From: Rhizobacter sp.
Lineage (GTDB): Bacteria; Pseudomonadota; Gammaproteobacteria; Burkholderiales; Burkholderiaceae_C
Reading direction: 5' to 3'
NCBI GenBank assembly: GCA_019635355.1
Contig: JAHBZQ010000001.1
Location: 3,472,001-3,536,000 of the forward strand
DNA length: 64,000 bases
A model generated the notes under the pieces. It did not search any database, was not told the origin of the DNA, and was given only the letters and a program-made list of their open reading frames with translations. The translations under genes were made by a program, and so were the position numbers. Below, piece by piece: positions 25,513-33,991 of the stretch; position 1 is the stretch's first letter; each line of letters starts with the position of its first letter.

Positions 25513-27786
25513 TCAGGCCCGTGCCAGCCAAGCCCCGGCGTCGTCGACGGTGAGCGGCGGCGCGTAGAGCGCACCTTGCAGCACCTGGCAGCCGGCGTGG
25601 CGCGCGGCCTGCGCCTGCGCCTCGGTCTCCACGCCTTCGGCCACCACGTCGAGCTGCAGCACGGCGGCCAGCTGGCAGATCGCCTTGATCACCGCGGCGG
25701 CGTCGGGTGCGGGCAGCGGCTCGATCAGCGAGCGGTCGATCTTGACCGTGCTCACCGGCAGGCTGCGCAGGAGGTTGAGCGAGGAGAAGCCGGTGCCGAA
25801 GTCGTCGAGCGCCACCCGCACGCCCAGCTCGCGCATCTGGCGGATCTGGTCGCGCGCCTGCTCGAGGTGGGTGACGGCAGCGCTCTCGGTGATCTCGAGC
25901 GTGAGCAGGGCGGGCGGCACGCGGTACTGCGCGAGCGTGTCGGCCACCAGCTGCGGGAACTGCGTGTCGATCAACTGCAGCGGCGACACGTTCACCGCCA
26001 CCGGGAAGGCCTCGCCATGCTCGGCGCGCCAGCGGGCGATCTGCTGGCAGGCCTGGGCGAGGATCAGGCGGCCGAGCGGGCCGATGAGGCCGGTGCGTTC
26101 GGCGGCGGGAATGAAATCGCTCGGGGCGATGCGGCCGAGGCCCGGCCGGTCCCAGCGCACCAGCGCCTCGAAGCCGAGCAGCGCGCCGTTCGCCGCATCG
26201 ACCTTGGGTTGGTAGAAGAGCACGAATTCGTCTTTGCTCACACCGGCGCGCAGGCCCTGCTCGGCATCGAGCACCTGGCCCGAGCCGCGCTCGAAGCCTT
26301 CGGGCGGGAACTGCAGCGAGGTGCCCGGCACCGCCTTGGCGCGGTGCATGGCGGCGGTGGCCGCGCGCAGCAGCGCCTCGGGCGTGCCGGGGCCGACCGG
26401 GTGCAGCGCGGCACCCATCGACACGTCGAGGAAGAACTCGTGCTGCCCGTCGCTCGACGATTGCACCGTGAGCGCCTGCGCCAGGCGCTCGCGCACCAGC
26501 GCACCGAGGCCGCGCACGCTGGGCTCGTCGTCGGCACTGGGCGAGATCAGCGCGAACTCGTCTTCGCCCAGGCGCAGCACCTGGGCGTCGCCATTCACCG
26601 CCTGCTGCAGGGCGCTCGCCAGCGTGCGCAGCACCTCGTCGCCGAGCGAATGGCCGTGGGCTTCGTTGAAGAGCTTGAAGCGGTCGACGTCGAGCAGCAT
26701 CAGCGCGAAGCGCTTGCCGGGCTGCGCGCACAGCTGGCGCAGGCGCTCGCGCAAGGCGTTGCGGTTGGGCAGGCCGGTCAGGCCGTCGTGCGTGGCCTGG
26801 TGCTGCAGGGCGCGGGCGGCGTTGTGCTGCACGGTCTCGTCGGTCACGACGACCTGCTCGGCGGGCAGGCCGTCCCAGTCGATGCGCCAGGCGGTGAAGC
26901 GCAGCTGGATCGGTGTGCCGTCGGCGCGCACGCGCACGCCGTCCCAATTCGCCTGCGGAATCTCGCCGTCGATCAGCTGGCGGTGCCGCTCGCGCGAGGC
27001 GAGGCGCTCGCTCTCGGTGAGCGCGGCCGGGCCACGCCAGAAGGTGTTGAGGTCGGCCAGCGAGCTGAGGCCGTAGATGCGCAAGAGCGCCGGGTTGGCG
27101 TACAGCACCCGCTCGCCCTGCACCACGGCCACGCCCTGGTGCGAGTGCTCGACGAGCTGCTGGAAACGCAGGCGCAGGCGGCGCGACTCCTCCGACGAGC
27201 GGGTGACCGCGGTGTGCAAGAGCGTGAGCCCGAGGATCAGGCGCAGCACCCCGGCGATCGCGAGCTGTACGCCCAGGCCGGCCTCACCGACCACCACGAA
27301 GATGTATTGGTTGACGCCCACCAGCACCAGCAGCAGCCCGACCAGCCGCTCGGCGAAGCCGCGGTGCCAGAGCCAGCCGAGCGCCACCATGCCGGCCGCC
27401 ATGTGCAGCGTGGCGCTCGAGGCCTGCGCCCAGCGCGCGTCGATCTGGATCAGCCCGATGCCGAGCAGGAAGAGGCCACCGAAGAGACCGAGGATGTGTC
27501 GGCGCGTCGGCACATAGCCGGCCAGCCGCGCGCTGCCCAGCATCAGCAGCCCCACGTACAGCGCCGAGACCACCACCACCAGCAGCGTGCCCACACCCCG
27601 GCTGGCCGGCCCGGGCGCCCGCGTGCTCAGCATGTAGGCCACGGGCACCAGCGTCTGCGCGAGGTAGGCCCAGCCGAGGTCGCGCGTGAACACCTGCCGC
27701 GGGTCGCGCCACCAGGTGAGCAGCAGCGACAACCCGACGATGAGGTTGATGGCCGTGGTGAAGCCGAAGGAGAGGGTGTAGTCCAA
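25513..27786 (-). CDS. Membrane GGDEF-EAL protein with PAS domain
   Basis: Cyclic-di-GMP signalling protein of 757 residues. Six or seven membrane segments fill about 1-200, followed by a PAS-like domain (about 205-325), a GGDEF domain (about 335-490) and an EAL domain (about 510-755). The cyclase motif reads GEDEF instead of GGDEF, after HDGLTGLPNRNALRERL. The EAL side looks complete: FEALVRW, NVSPLQL, TLEITESA, DDFGTGFSSL and VAEGVET are all present, so phosphodiesterase activity is likely while cyclase activity is uncertain. The 128 bases upstream of the hypothetical ORF and its own neighbours show no operon partner. Confidence 0.93.
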   Translation of the reverse strand: MDYTLSFGFTTAINLIVGLSLLLTWWRDPRQVFTRDLGWAYLAQTLVPVAYMLSTRAPGPASRGVGTLLVVVVSALYVGLLMLGSARLAGYVPTRRHILGLFGGLFLLGIGLIQIDARWAQASSATLHMAAGMVALGWLWHRGFAERLVGLLLVLVGVNQYIFVVVGEAGLGVQLAIAGVLRLILGLTLLHTAVTRSSEESRRLRLRFQQLVEHSHQGVAVVQGERVLYANPALLRIYGLSSLADLNTFWRGPAALTESERLASRERHRQLIDGEIPQANWDGVRVRADGTPIQLRFTAWRIDWDGLPAEQVVVTDETVQHNAARALQHQATHDGLTGLPNRNALRERLRQLCAQPGKRFALMLLDVDRFKLFNEAHGHSLGDEVLRTLASALQQAVNGDAQVLRLGEDEFALISPSADDEPSVRGLGALVRERLAQALTVQSSSDGQHEFFLDVSMGAALHPVGPGTPEALLRAATAAMHRAKAVPGTSLQFPPEGFERGSGQVLDAEQGLRAGVSKDEFVLFYQPKVDAANGALLGFEALVRWDRPGLGRIAPSDFIPAAERTGLIGPLGRLILAQACQQIARWRAEHGEAFPVAVNVSPLQLIDTQFPQLVADTLAQYRVPPALLTLEITESAAVTHLEQARDQIRQMRELGVRVALDDFGTGFSSLNLLRSLPVSTVKIDRSLIEPLPAPDAAAVIKAICQLAAVLQLDVVAEGVETEAQAQAARHAGCQVLQGALYAPPLTVDDAGAWLARA

Positions 27787-27812
27787 GGGCGCGGGCGTCG
27801 CGTGTTCTTGTC

Positions 27813-29474
27813 TTACTGGCCGGCGAGGATCCAGCCGGCGGCACGCTCGGCGATCATCAGCGTGGGCGAATTGGTGTTGCCGCTCGTGATGGTGGGCATG
27901 ACGCTCGCGTCGACCACCCGCAGGCCCCGCACGCCATGCACCTTCAGGCGCGCATCGACCACCGCGAGCGGGTCGGCCTCGGGGCCCATCTTGGCCGTGC
28001 CCACCGGGTGGAAGATGGTGGTGCCGATGTCACCGGCCAGGCGCGCGAGTTCGTCGTCGGTCTCGAACTGCGGGCCGGGCTTGATCTCTTTCGGCGCGTA
28101 TTTCGCGAGCGCCGGCTGGGCCACGATGCGGCGCGTGAGGCGCAGCGACTGCGCGGCGATGTGGCGGTCGGCGTCGGTGCTCAGGTAGTTGGCCTGGATC
28201 AGCGGCGCATCGAGCGGCGAGGCGCTGCGCAGGTGCACATGGCCGCGGCTCGTCGGGTTGAGGTTGCACACGCTGGCGGTGAAGGCGTTGAACGGGTGCA
28301 GCGGCTCACCGAAGGCGTCGAGCGAGAGCGGCTGCACGTGGTATTCGAGGTTCGGGTGCGGCTGCGACGGGTCGCTGCGGGTGAAGGCGCCCAGCTGCGA
28401 AGGCGCCATGCTCATCGCGCCGGTCTGCTTGACGAGGTACTCGAGGCCGATCAGGGCCTTGCCCCACCAGTGGCGGGCCTGGATGTTGAGGGTGTTGACG
28501 CCCGTCACGCCGAAGACGGCGCGGATCTGCAGGTGGTCTTGCAGGTTGCCGCCGACGCCGGGCAGGTGGTGGCGCACCGCGATGCCGTGGTGCTGCAGCT
28601 GGCTCGCAGCGCCGAGGCCCGAGAGCTGCAGGATCTGCGGCGTGTTGACCGCACCGGCCGCCAGGATGACCTCGCCGCGCGCGTGCGCGATCTCGGGCTG
28701 GCCGCCGCCGTGCGGCAGCACCTCGACGCCGATGGCACGCCGCGCGTCGTCGCCCTCGCCGAAGAGGATGCGCGAGACGTGCGCGCCGGTCCACACCTGC
28801 AGGTTGTCGCGGTCGAGCGCGGGGCGCAGGAAGGCTTTCGCCGCGTTCCAGCGGATGCCTCGGCGCTGGTTGACGTCGAAATAGCCCACGCCTTCGTTGT
28901 CGCCGCGGTTGAAGTCGTTGCTGTGCGGGATGCCGGCCTGCTGCGCGGCTTCGGCAAACGCATCGAGCACGTCCCAGCGCAGGCGCTGCTTCTCGACGCG
29001 CCACTCGCCGCCAGGGCGTTTGCCCAGCGGGTCGAAGCCGGGGGCGGCGTGGAACTCGTCGGCGCCCTTGTGGAAGTCTTCGTGCTTCATGAAGGCGGGC
29101 AGGCATTCGCGCCAGCTCCAGCCCTCGTTGCCGAGCGCGCCCCAGTGGTCGTAGTCGCGCGCCTGGCCGCGCATGTAGATCATCCCGTTGATGCTCGAGC
29201 AGCCGCCGAGTACCTTGCCGCGCGGGTAGCGCAGCCGGCGGCCGTTGAGGCCGGGGTCGGGCTCGGTCTGGTAGAGCCAGTCGGTGCGCGGGTTGCCGAT
29301 GCAGTAGAGGTAGCCGACCGGGATGTGGATCCAGAGGTAGTCGTCCTTGCCGCCGGCTTCGATCAGCAGCACGCGCTTCTTCGGGTCGGCGCTCAGCCGG
29401 TTGGCCAGCAGGCAGCCAGCCGTGCCGGCGCCGCAAATGATGTAGTCGTAGACGGGAGGAGGGGAAGGGTTCAA
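27813..29474 (-). CDS. GMC family oxidoreductase (choline/alcohol dehydrogenase-like)
   Basis: FAD enzyme of 553 residues. Dinucleotide fold YIICGAGTAGCLLANRLS (11-28), GMC signature 1 RGKVLGGCSSINGMIYMRG (about 85-103), signature 2 GAVNTPQILQLSG (about 264-276), catalytic His in FHPVGTAKMG and C-terminal SGNTNSPTLMIAERAA. The type resembles AlkJ/choline dehydrogenases that oxidise primary alcohols and pass electrons to the respiratory chain. No betaine aldehyde dehydrogenase is adjacent, so choline is not specifically supported. Confidence 0.93.
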   Translation of the reverse strand: MNPSPPPVYDYIICGAGTAGCLLANRLSADPKKRVLLIEAGGKDDYLWIHIPVGYLYCIGNPRTDWLYQTEPDPGLNGRRLRYPRGKVLGGCSSINGMIYMRGQARDYDHWGALGNEGWSWRECLPAFMKHEDFHKGADEFHAAPGFDPLGKRPGGEWRVEKQRLRWDVLDAFAEAAQQAGIPHSNDFNRGDNEGVGYFDVNQRRGIRWNAAKAFLRPALDRDNLQVWTGAHVSRILFGEGDDARRAIGVEVLPHGGGQPEIAHARGEVILAAGAVNTPQILQLSGLGAASQLQHHGIAVRHHLPGVGGNLQDHLQIRAVFGVTGVNTLNIQARHWWGKALIGLEYLVKQTGAMSMAPSQLGAFTRSDPSQPHPNLEYHVQPLSLDAFGEPLHPFNAFTASVCNLNPTSRGHVHLRSASPLDAPLIQANYLSTDADRHIAAQSLRLTRRIVAQPALAKYAPKEIKPGPQFETDDELARLAGDIGTTIFHPVGTAKMGPEADPLAVVDARLKVHGVRGLRVVDASVMPTITSGNTNSPTLMIAERAAGWILAGQ

Positions 29475-29564
29475 GACGGCGCCCTGCGGTTCGCCGCAAA
29501 GTCTAGCCGCCGCCTCGGGCCTTCCACCCCCGTCTTGACCCGGGGTGTGGTGAACGTGTTGGTT

Positions 29565-30926
29565 TCAATTGTTCGCCGGGGCCGGCGTGCGCAGAAGCGC
29601 ATACCAGTCGACACGGCGCGTCATCACCATCACCGCGGCCAGCACCACGAAGAGCAGCCCCGAGCCGATGACGAGCGAGCTCTGCTCCAGCTGCAGCAGC
29701 AGGTAGAGCGCGCCGTACAGCCCTGCGATGCCGGCGGCGAACATCGCCCCGGCCTTCGCACCGCCCAACAGGTAGCGCCCATAGAAGCCAAGCAGCGCCA
29801 CGCAGGCCGCGCTCGCCACCGCATACGACGGCCCGAACGCCAGGTGCTCCGACAGGCTCAGCAACAGCAGGAAGAAGATCGAGATCGCGCTGCCCACCAG
29901 CAGGTACTGGATGGGGTGCACCCGCAGGCGGCGCATCACCTCCACCATGCCGACGGCCACGAAGGTGAGCGCGATGAAGAGCAGGCCGTACTTGATGGCC
30001 CGGTCGCTCATCGAATAGGGGTTCACCGGGTCGATGAACGAGACGTTGAAGCTCTCGATGCACTTGCCTTCCGGGCCATCCTGCCCGCCACACAGGCCGG
30101 CGCCACGGGCGAAGTCGAGCGGCGCGGTGGTGGCCAGCGACGACATCTGCCAGGTGGCGCTGAAGCCATCGGCGCGAATCTCGCGCGCCACCGGCAGGAA
30201 ACGCCCGCCGAACGACGGGTGCGGCCAGTTGGCGTCGAGCTTCATGCGCGTGTCGTCGGCCACCGGGGCGATGGCCAGGTCGGCGGTGCCCACGAGTTCG
30301 AGCGTGACTTCGGCGGTGACGGGTGCATTGGCCTGGCGCAGCGCCTCCGGCAACAGCGCGTGGAAGCCCCGCGGATGGCTCGCGTGGCCGGTGCCGGCGG
30401 CGACCGTGAGGGTGTCGCCCGCGACCTGCACCGTGGCCTGGCGGATGCCGCGGGCATCGCTCACGCCGACCATCAGCACCGGCGCCTGGCAGACGAGGCG
30501 CGAGCCGGCGTGTTCGGCCACCGGGCGCAGCGCGGCGAGCGTGGGCCATTGCGCGGTGAGCTGCGTGCGGCTCACGTAGGTGTTGACCTTGAAGAGCCCG
30601 CGGTAACGCGGCTCCATCGACACCACCGCCTGCACCGAGAGCTGGCGCGGCGTGGCCGTCAGCTGGAACTCGCGCCGGTGCGTGGTGGTGCTGCGCTCGC
30701 GACCTTCGCCGGTGATGCTGTCCCATTCCTCGCTGCACTGACTGTGCAGCACGGGGCCGAGCACCGCCTGGCGGCCGGCCTGGCTCTGCTCGACGCTGGC
30801 CACCGCTTCATGGAAGCGCTGCTGGCGCTCGTCGGCCAGGCTGCCGATGCGGCCCAGGCCCAGCATCAGCAGGCCGACGATCACGGCCAAAGCCAGGGCC
30901 TTGGCGAGGAGGGGGTTCAGTTTCAT
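29565..30926 (-). CDS. creD: Inner membrane protein CreD
   Basis: Protein of 453 residues matching CreD (Cet): N-terminal membrane anchor LLAKALALAVIVGLLMLGLG, then the family segment DERQQRFHEAVASVEQSQAG, a large periplasmic domain and a C-terminal cluster of about five membrane helices (YGLLFIALTFVAVGMVEVMR, IQYLLVGSAISIFFLLLLSL). In other bacteria CreD expression follows the CreBC two-component system and it affects envelope integrity and colicin tolerance. No creABC genes are adjacent here. Confidence 0.9.
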   Translation of the reverse strand: MKLNPLLAKALALAVIVGLLMLGLGRIGSLADERQQRFHEAVASVEQSQAGRQAVLGPVLHSQCSEEWDSITGEGRERSTTTHRREFQLTATPRQLSVQAVVSMEPRYRGLFKVNTYVSRTQLTAQWPTLAALRPVAEHAGSRLVCQAPVLMVGVSDARGIRQATVQVAGDTLTVAAGTGHASHPRGFHALLPEALRQANAPVTAEVTLELVGTADLAIAPVADDTRMKLDANWPHPSFGGRFLPVAREIRADGFSATWQMSSLATTAPLDFARGAGLCGGQDGPEGKCIESFNVSFIDPVNPYSMSDRAIKYGLLFIALTFVAVGMVEVMRRLRVHPIQYLLVGSAISIFFLLLLSLSEHLAFGPSYAVASAACVALLGFYGRYLLGGAKAGAMFAAGIAGLYGALYLLLQLEQSSLVIGSGLLFVVLAAVMVMTRRVDWYALLRTPAPANN

Positions 30927-31006
30927 GGGTGCGGCTCCCTTGTGGATGGAAGCGCCGCACTGTCAAAGCCCGCGGTGAAGCCGGGATGAAGCCTGCGTGA
31001 AGTGAG

Positions 31007-31645
31007 TCAGCGCAAGGTGGCCGTGAGCACCGGGAAGAGCTTGATGAGCCCGTCGGACATCACCTCGACCGCGAGCGCCGCGAGGATCAGACCCATCAGC
31101 CGCGTCATCACGTTGATGCCGGTCTTGCCCAGCACGCGGGCGATGCGGCCGGCGGCGCTGAAGGCGAGCCACACCGAGAGGCCGATCACCACGCCGTAGC
31201 CGACGAGGTAGGCCAGCTCCCACCAATGGCGGGTCTTGTCGGCGTAGATCACCATCGTCGAGATGGTGGCCGGGCCGGTGAGGAGCGGGATGGTGAGCGG
31301 CACCACGGCGATGCTGTCGCCGGCATCGACCTTGTCGTCGCCTTCGGTCACGTCTTCGTCGCGGGTCTCGGCCGGGCGGGCGTTGAGCATCTGCAGCGCC
31401 GAGATGAGCAGCAGCGTGCCGCCGCCGACCTGGAACGACGCGAGCGAGATGCCGAAGAACTCGATGATCTTCAGGCCCGCGATGGCGCTGATGGCGATCA
31501 CGCAGAACGCGCTGAAGGCCGACACGCGCACCGTGCGGCGGCGCTGCTCGGCGCTGAAGCCTTCGGTGAAGTGGATGTAGAAGGGGATCGCCCCGATCGG
31601 GTTGACGATGGCCAAGAGCGCGATCAGCGGTTTGAGAAGGTCCAT
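31007..31645 (-). CDS. MarC family membrane protein
   Basis: Integral membrane protein of 212 residues with six hydrophobic segments. MarC/UPF0056 signatures are ALLAIVNPIGAIPFYI at the N-terminus, VGGGTLLLISALQML near 75 and IPLLTGPATISTMVIYA near 120. The ATG at 31645 begins the conserved MDLLKPLIALLAIVNP; the longer frame reads through the next gene. Function of the family is unresolved (the old antibiotic-resistance link is not supported). It lies 11 bases downstream of the BtuF-like gene. Confidence 0.9.
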   Translation of the reverse strand: MDLLKPLIALLAIVNPIGAIPFYIHFTEGFSAEQRRRTVRVSAFSAFCVIAISAIAGLKIIEFFGISLASFQVGGGTLLLISALQMLNARPAETRDEDVTEGDDKVDAGDSIAVVPLTIPLLTGPATISTMVIYADKTRHWWELAYLVGYGVVIGLSVWLAFSAAGRIARVLGKTGINVMTRLMGLILAALAVEVMSDGLIKLFPVLTATLR

Positions 31646-31656
31646 CGAGGCTCCGG

Positions 31657-32436
31657 TCAGGCCGCCGCCAGCTCGCGCAGGTAGCGCAGCCCGGGCACGG
31701 CGCGTGGACCGTACCAGCTCACGAGCTCGCCGTCGACCCGCTGCACGATCGCCTGCGGGCACAGCGCCTGCGCCTCGCGCAGGTGGGCGTCGTCGAAGCG
31801 GAAGGGCTCGGAGCTCAGCAGCACCCGCTGCACCGAGCGCAGCCAGGGCTCGTCGCCGCGCACCACGGGGTAGCGCGCCGCACCGTGCGCACCGCCCTCG
31901 ACCGCCGGCAACGTGCTCCAGCCCACCGTGGCGAGCATGCGCGAGATGTAGGTGTCGCGCGCAACCGTCATCCACGGGCCGCACCAGATGAGGTAGAGCA
32001 CCTGCTGCGGCGCAGACGCGAAAGCACGGCTGTGCGCAAGCTCGTCGCGCAGCATTTGATGCAGCCGCGCACCACGCGCGGCCACCTCTGGGAGGTGGCC
32101 GAAGGCTTGTACGAGCTGGTCGACGAGCGGCAGGTTGTCGTCGGGGCCGTTCGGGTGGGTGACCACCACCTCGGCGCCCATCGCCTGCAGCGCCGGCACG
32201 ATGTCGTGCCGGTTTTCATCCACATTCACCAGCACGTGCGTGGGCGCGAGTTGCCGCAGTTTGGCGAGATTCACATCCTTGGTGCCACCGACCTTGGGCA
32301 CCTCGCGCAGCTGCGGTGCAGGGTGGATGCAAAACCCGGTGCGCGCGACCAGGTGGCTTTCCAAACCCAGCTCTACTACCAGCTCCGTGAGGCTGGGCAC
32401 CAGGCTTGCAATACGAATGTCCTGCAGGTTTCGCAT
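31657..32436 (-). CDS. BtuF-like helical-backbone substrate-binding protein without signal peptide
   Basis: Protein of 259 residues with the fold of cobalamin/siderophore binding proteins: RIASLVPSLTELVVELGLES (8-27), VARTGFCIHP, VGGTKDVNLAKLRQLAPTHV and the second-lobe VLYLIWCGPWMTVARDTYIS. Unlike BtuF it starts directly with the domain and shows no export signal or lipobox, so as read it is cytosolic. Such leaderless relatives are annotated as cobalamin-binding proteins in many proteobacteria, with unproven ligands. No ABC partner genes lie next to it. Confidence 0.82.
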   Translation of the reverse strand: MRNLQDIRIASLVPSLTELVVELGLESHLVARTGFCIHPAPQLREVPKVGGTKDVNLAKLRQLAPTHVLVNVDENRHDIVPALQAMGAEVVVTHPNGPDDNLPLVDQLVQAFGHLPEVAARGARLHQMLRDELAHSRAFASAPQQVLYLIWCGPWMTVARDTYISRMLATVGWSTLPAVEGGAHGAARYPVVRGDEPWLRSVQRVLLSSEPFRFDDAHLREAQALCPQAIVQRVDGELVSWYGPRAVPGLRYLRELAAA

Positions 32437-32638
32437 CGGGCAGGTCTCAAAACAACAGTTTCACCTTGAGCGAATTGCAGGGCTTTCCACTATTTGCGTG
32501 GGTTTGCACAATGACTTGATAATGGAATTTCCCGGTATTGGATGCAGCGCCTTCGCTTGAATGTTTCTACTCGAATGTTTCGAGGATAGGTAAAAGCTCC
32601 AGATTGTTCTCTGTCATCAGGAAAGAAAGGCGCTCTCC
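32437..32638. promoter_or_regulatory. Long leader and promoter region of the RRM gene
   Basis: A 202-base, comparatively AT-rich gap. A sigma-70-like promoter TTGCGT (32494-32499), 18-base spacer, GATAAT (32518-32523) would give an mRNA leader of about 110 bases, reminiscent of cold-inducible RNA-binding protein genes. An AAGAAAGG ribosome site lies before the ATG at 32639. Confidence 0.5.
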
Positions 32639-33124
32639 ATGGGCAACAAACTCTACGTCGGCAACCTCGCCTACAGCGTGCGCGACGACGATCTTCAACA
32701 AGCGTTCGCGCAGTTCGGCACCGTGTCGTCGGCCAAGGTCATGATGGACCGCGACACCGGCCGCTCCAAGGGCTTCGGCTTCGTGGAGATGGGCTCGGAT
32801 GCCGAAGCCCAATCGGCGATCAACGGCATGAACGGCCAGGCCCTCGAAGGCCGTGCGCTCGTGGTCAACGAAGCTCGCCCGCGTGAAGAGCGCCCGGGTG
32901 GCTTCCGCTCCGGTGGTGGCGGCGGCTACGGCGGCGGCGGTGGTGGCGGCTACGGCGGTGGTGGCGGTGGCCGCTCCGGCGGTGGCGGCGGCTACGGTGG
33001 TGGTGGCGGTGGCCGCTCCGGCGGTGGTGGCGGCTATGGCGGCGGTGGCCGCTCCGGTGGCGGCGGCTACGGCGGTGGTGGTGGCGGTTATGGCGGCGGC
33101 GGCGGTGGCCGCGGCGGCTACTGA
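32639..33124 (+). CDS. Glycine-rich RRM RNA-binding protein
   Basis: Protein of 161 residues. One RRM domain covers residues 1-80 (RNP2 LYVGNLAYS, RNP1 KGFGFVEM), followed by a tail of about 70 residues that is almost only Gly with Tyr, Arg and Ser in repeats such as GGGGYGGGGGGRSGG. This RRM-plus-glycine-rich architecture is that of cyanobacterial/proteobacterial cold-responsive RNA-binding proteins, which bind single-stranded RNA. The long leader, the separate promoter and a strong terminator show a monocistronic unit. Confidence 0.93.
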   Translation: MGNKLYVGNLAYSVRDDDLQQAFAQFGTVSSAKVMMDRDTGRSKGFGFVEMGSDAEAQSAINGMNGQALEGRALVVNEARPREERPGGFRSGGGGGYGGGGGGGYGGGGGGRSGGGGGYGGGGGGRSGGGGGYGGGGRSGGGGYGGGGGGYGGGGGGRGGY

Positions 33125-33156
33125 GCCCCTCGGCCCATAAGTCGAATCAAACGAGA

Positions 33157-33188
33157 AGCGGTGGATGCGAAAGCATCCACCGCTTTTT
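33157..33188 (+). terminator. Rho-independent terminator of the RRM gene
   Basis: Perfect 12-bp stem AGCGGTGGATGC/GCATCCACCGCT with a GAAA tetraloop followed by TTTTT. Textbook intrinsic terminator 32 bases after the RRM stop. Confidence 0.95.
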
Positions 33189-33211
33189 CATTCCGGCCTG
33201 TGCTGTGAGCC

Positions 33212-33991
33212 CTATTCGCCCTGGCGCTGCTTGCGCGGCCGGCCGGCCAACACGAGATCGAAGATGGCGTTGGGCAGCAGGCGCAGCAGCTTGGCCACGG
33301 CGGCCATCTGCCAGGGGATCACGCGGTAGCTCACGCCACCTGCGATGGTGCGGAAGGCTCGGTCGGCAAAGGCCTCGGCCTTCATCAGGAAGGGCATGGG
33401 GTAGCGGTTGCGGCGCGTGAGCGGCGTCTCCACATAGCCCGGTGCGATGGTCACGACCTTCACGTTCGCATCGCGCAGCTCGCCACGCAGGCTCTCGCAG
33501 TAGCTGATGGTCGCCGCCTTGCTCGAACAGTAGGCCGCGTGGCCGGGCAGGCCGCGGATGCCGGCCACGCTCGCGATGCCCACCAGCGTGCCCGAGCGGC
33601 GTGCGCGCATCGGCGTGACGAAGGGCTGGAAGGTCGCGGCCATGCCGATGTTGTTGGTCTCGTAGACGGTGCGCATCATCTCGAGGTCTTCGAGGATGGC
33701 GGTATCGATGCCGATGCTGATGCCGGCGTTGGCGATCACCACATCGGGCAGGCCCTGCGATTCGATGCAGGCGCGGCCGGCGCCGGTGATGCTGGCGATG
33801 TCGCGCACGTCGGCACCGTAGACGACCACGCGCGACGTGTCGAGCTTCTCGCGTTCGGCCCACTGGCGCAGCTCCGCTTCGCGCCGCGCGACCAGCGCCA
33901 GCCGGTAGCCCGCGCGGTAGTAGCGCAGGGCCAGGGCCTGGCCGATGCCGCTGGAGGCGCCGGTGATGTAGGCCAGGGGGGCGGTGCTCAT
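33212..33991 (-). CDS. Short-chain dehydrogenase/reductase
   Basis: Classical SDR of 259 residues: cofactor motif TGASSGIG (10-17), NAG (about 88-90), catalytic Ser and YCSSK (Y-x3-K, about 154-158) and PGYVET. The C-terminal membrane-like YRVIPWQMAAVAKLLRLLPN resembles SDRs acting on lipids. The start overlaps the lptC stop (ATGA), so it is translated from the Kdo/LPS operon where lptA would be expected in other bacteria. Substrate unknown. Confidence 0.9.
   Translation of the reverse strand: MSTAPLAYITGASSGIGQALALRYYRAGYRLALVARREAELRQWAEREKLDTSRVVVYGADVRDIASITGAGRACIESQGLPDVVIANAGISIGIDTAILEDLEMMRTVYETNNIGMAATFQPFVTPMRARRSGTLVGIASVAGIRGLPGHAAYCSSKAATISYCESLRGELRDANVKVVTIAPGYVETPLTRRNRYPMPFLMKAEAFADRAFRTIAGGVSYRVIPWQMAAVAKLLRLLPNAIFDLVLAGRPRKQRQGE

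Noticed and set aside
27936..30989. A 1017-codon open frame on the plus strand, and similar long frames at 47846-50620 (minus) and 25447-28188 (plus)
   Set aside because: They lie antisense to the GMC, creD, gyrB and GGDEF-EAL genes, have Arg/His/Ala/Val-heavy translations typical of shadow frames in high-GC DNA, and show no family motif.
32909..33121. Tandem repeat that might be a CRISPR or VNTR array
   Set aside because: It is the coding sequence of the glycine-rich tail of the RRM protein, with codon-level periodicity and no spacers.
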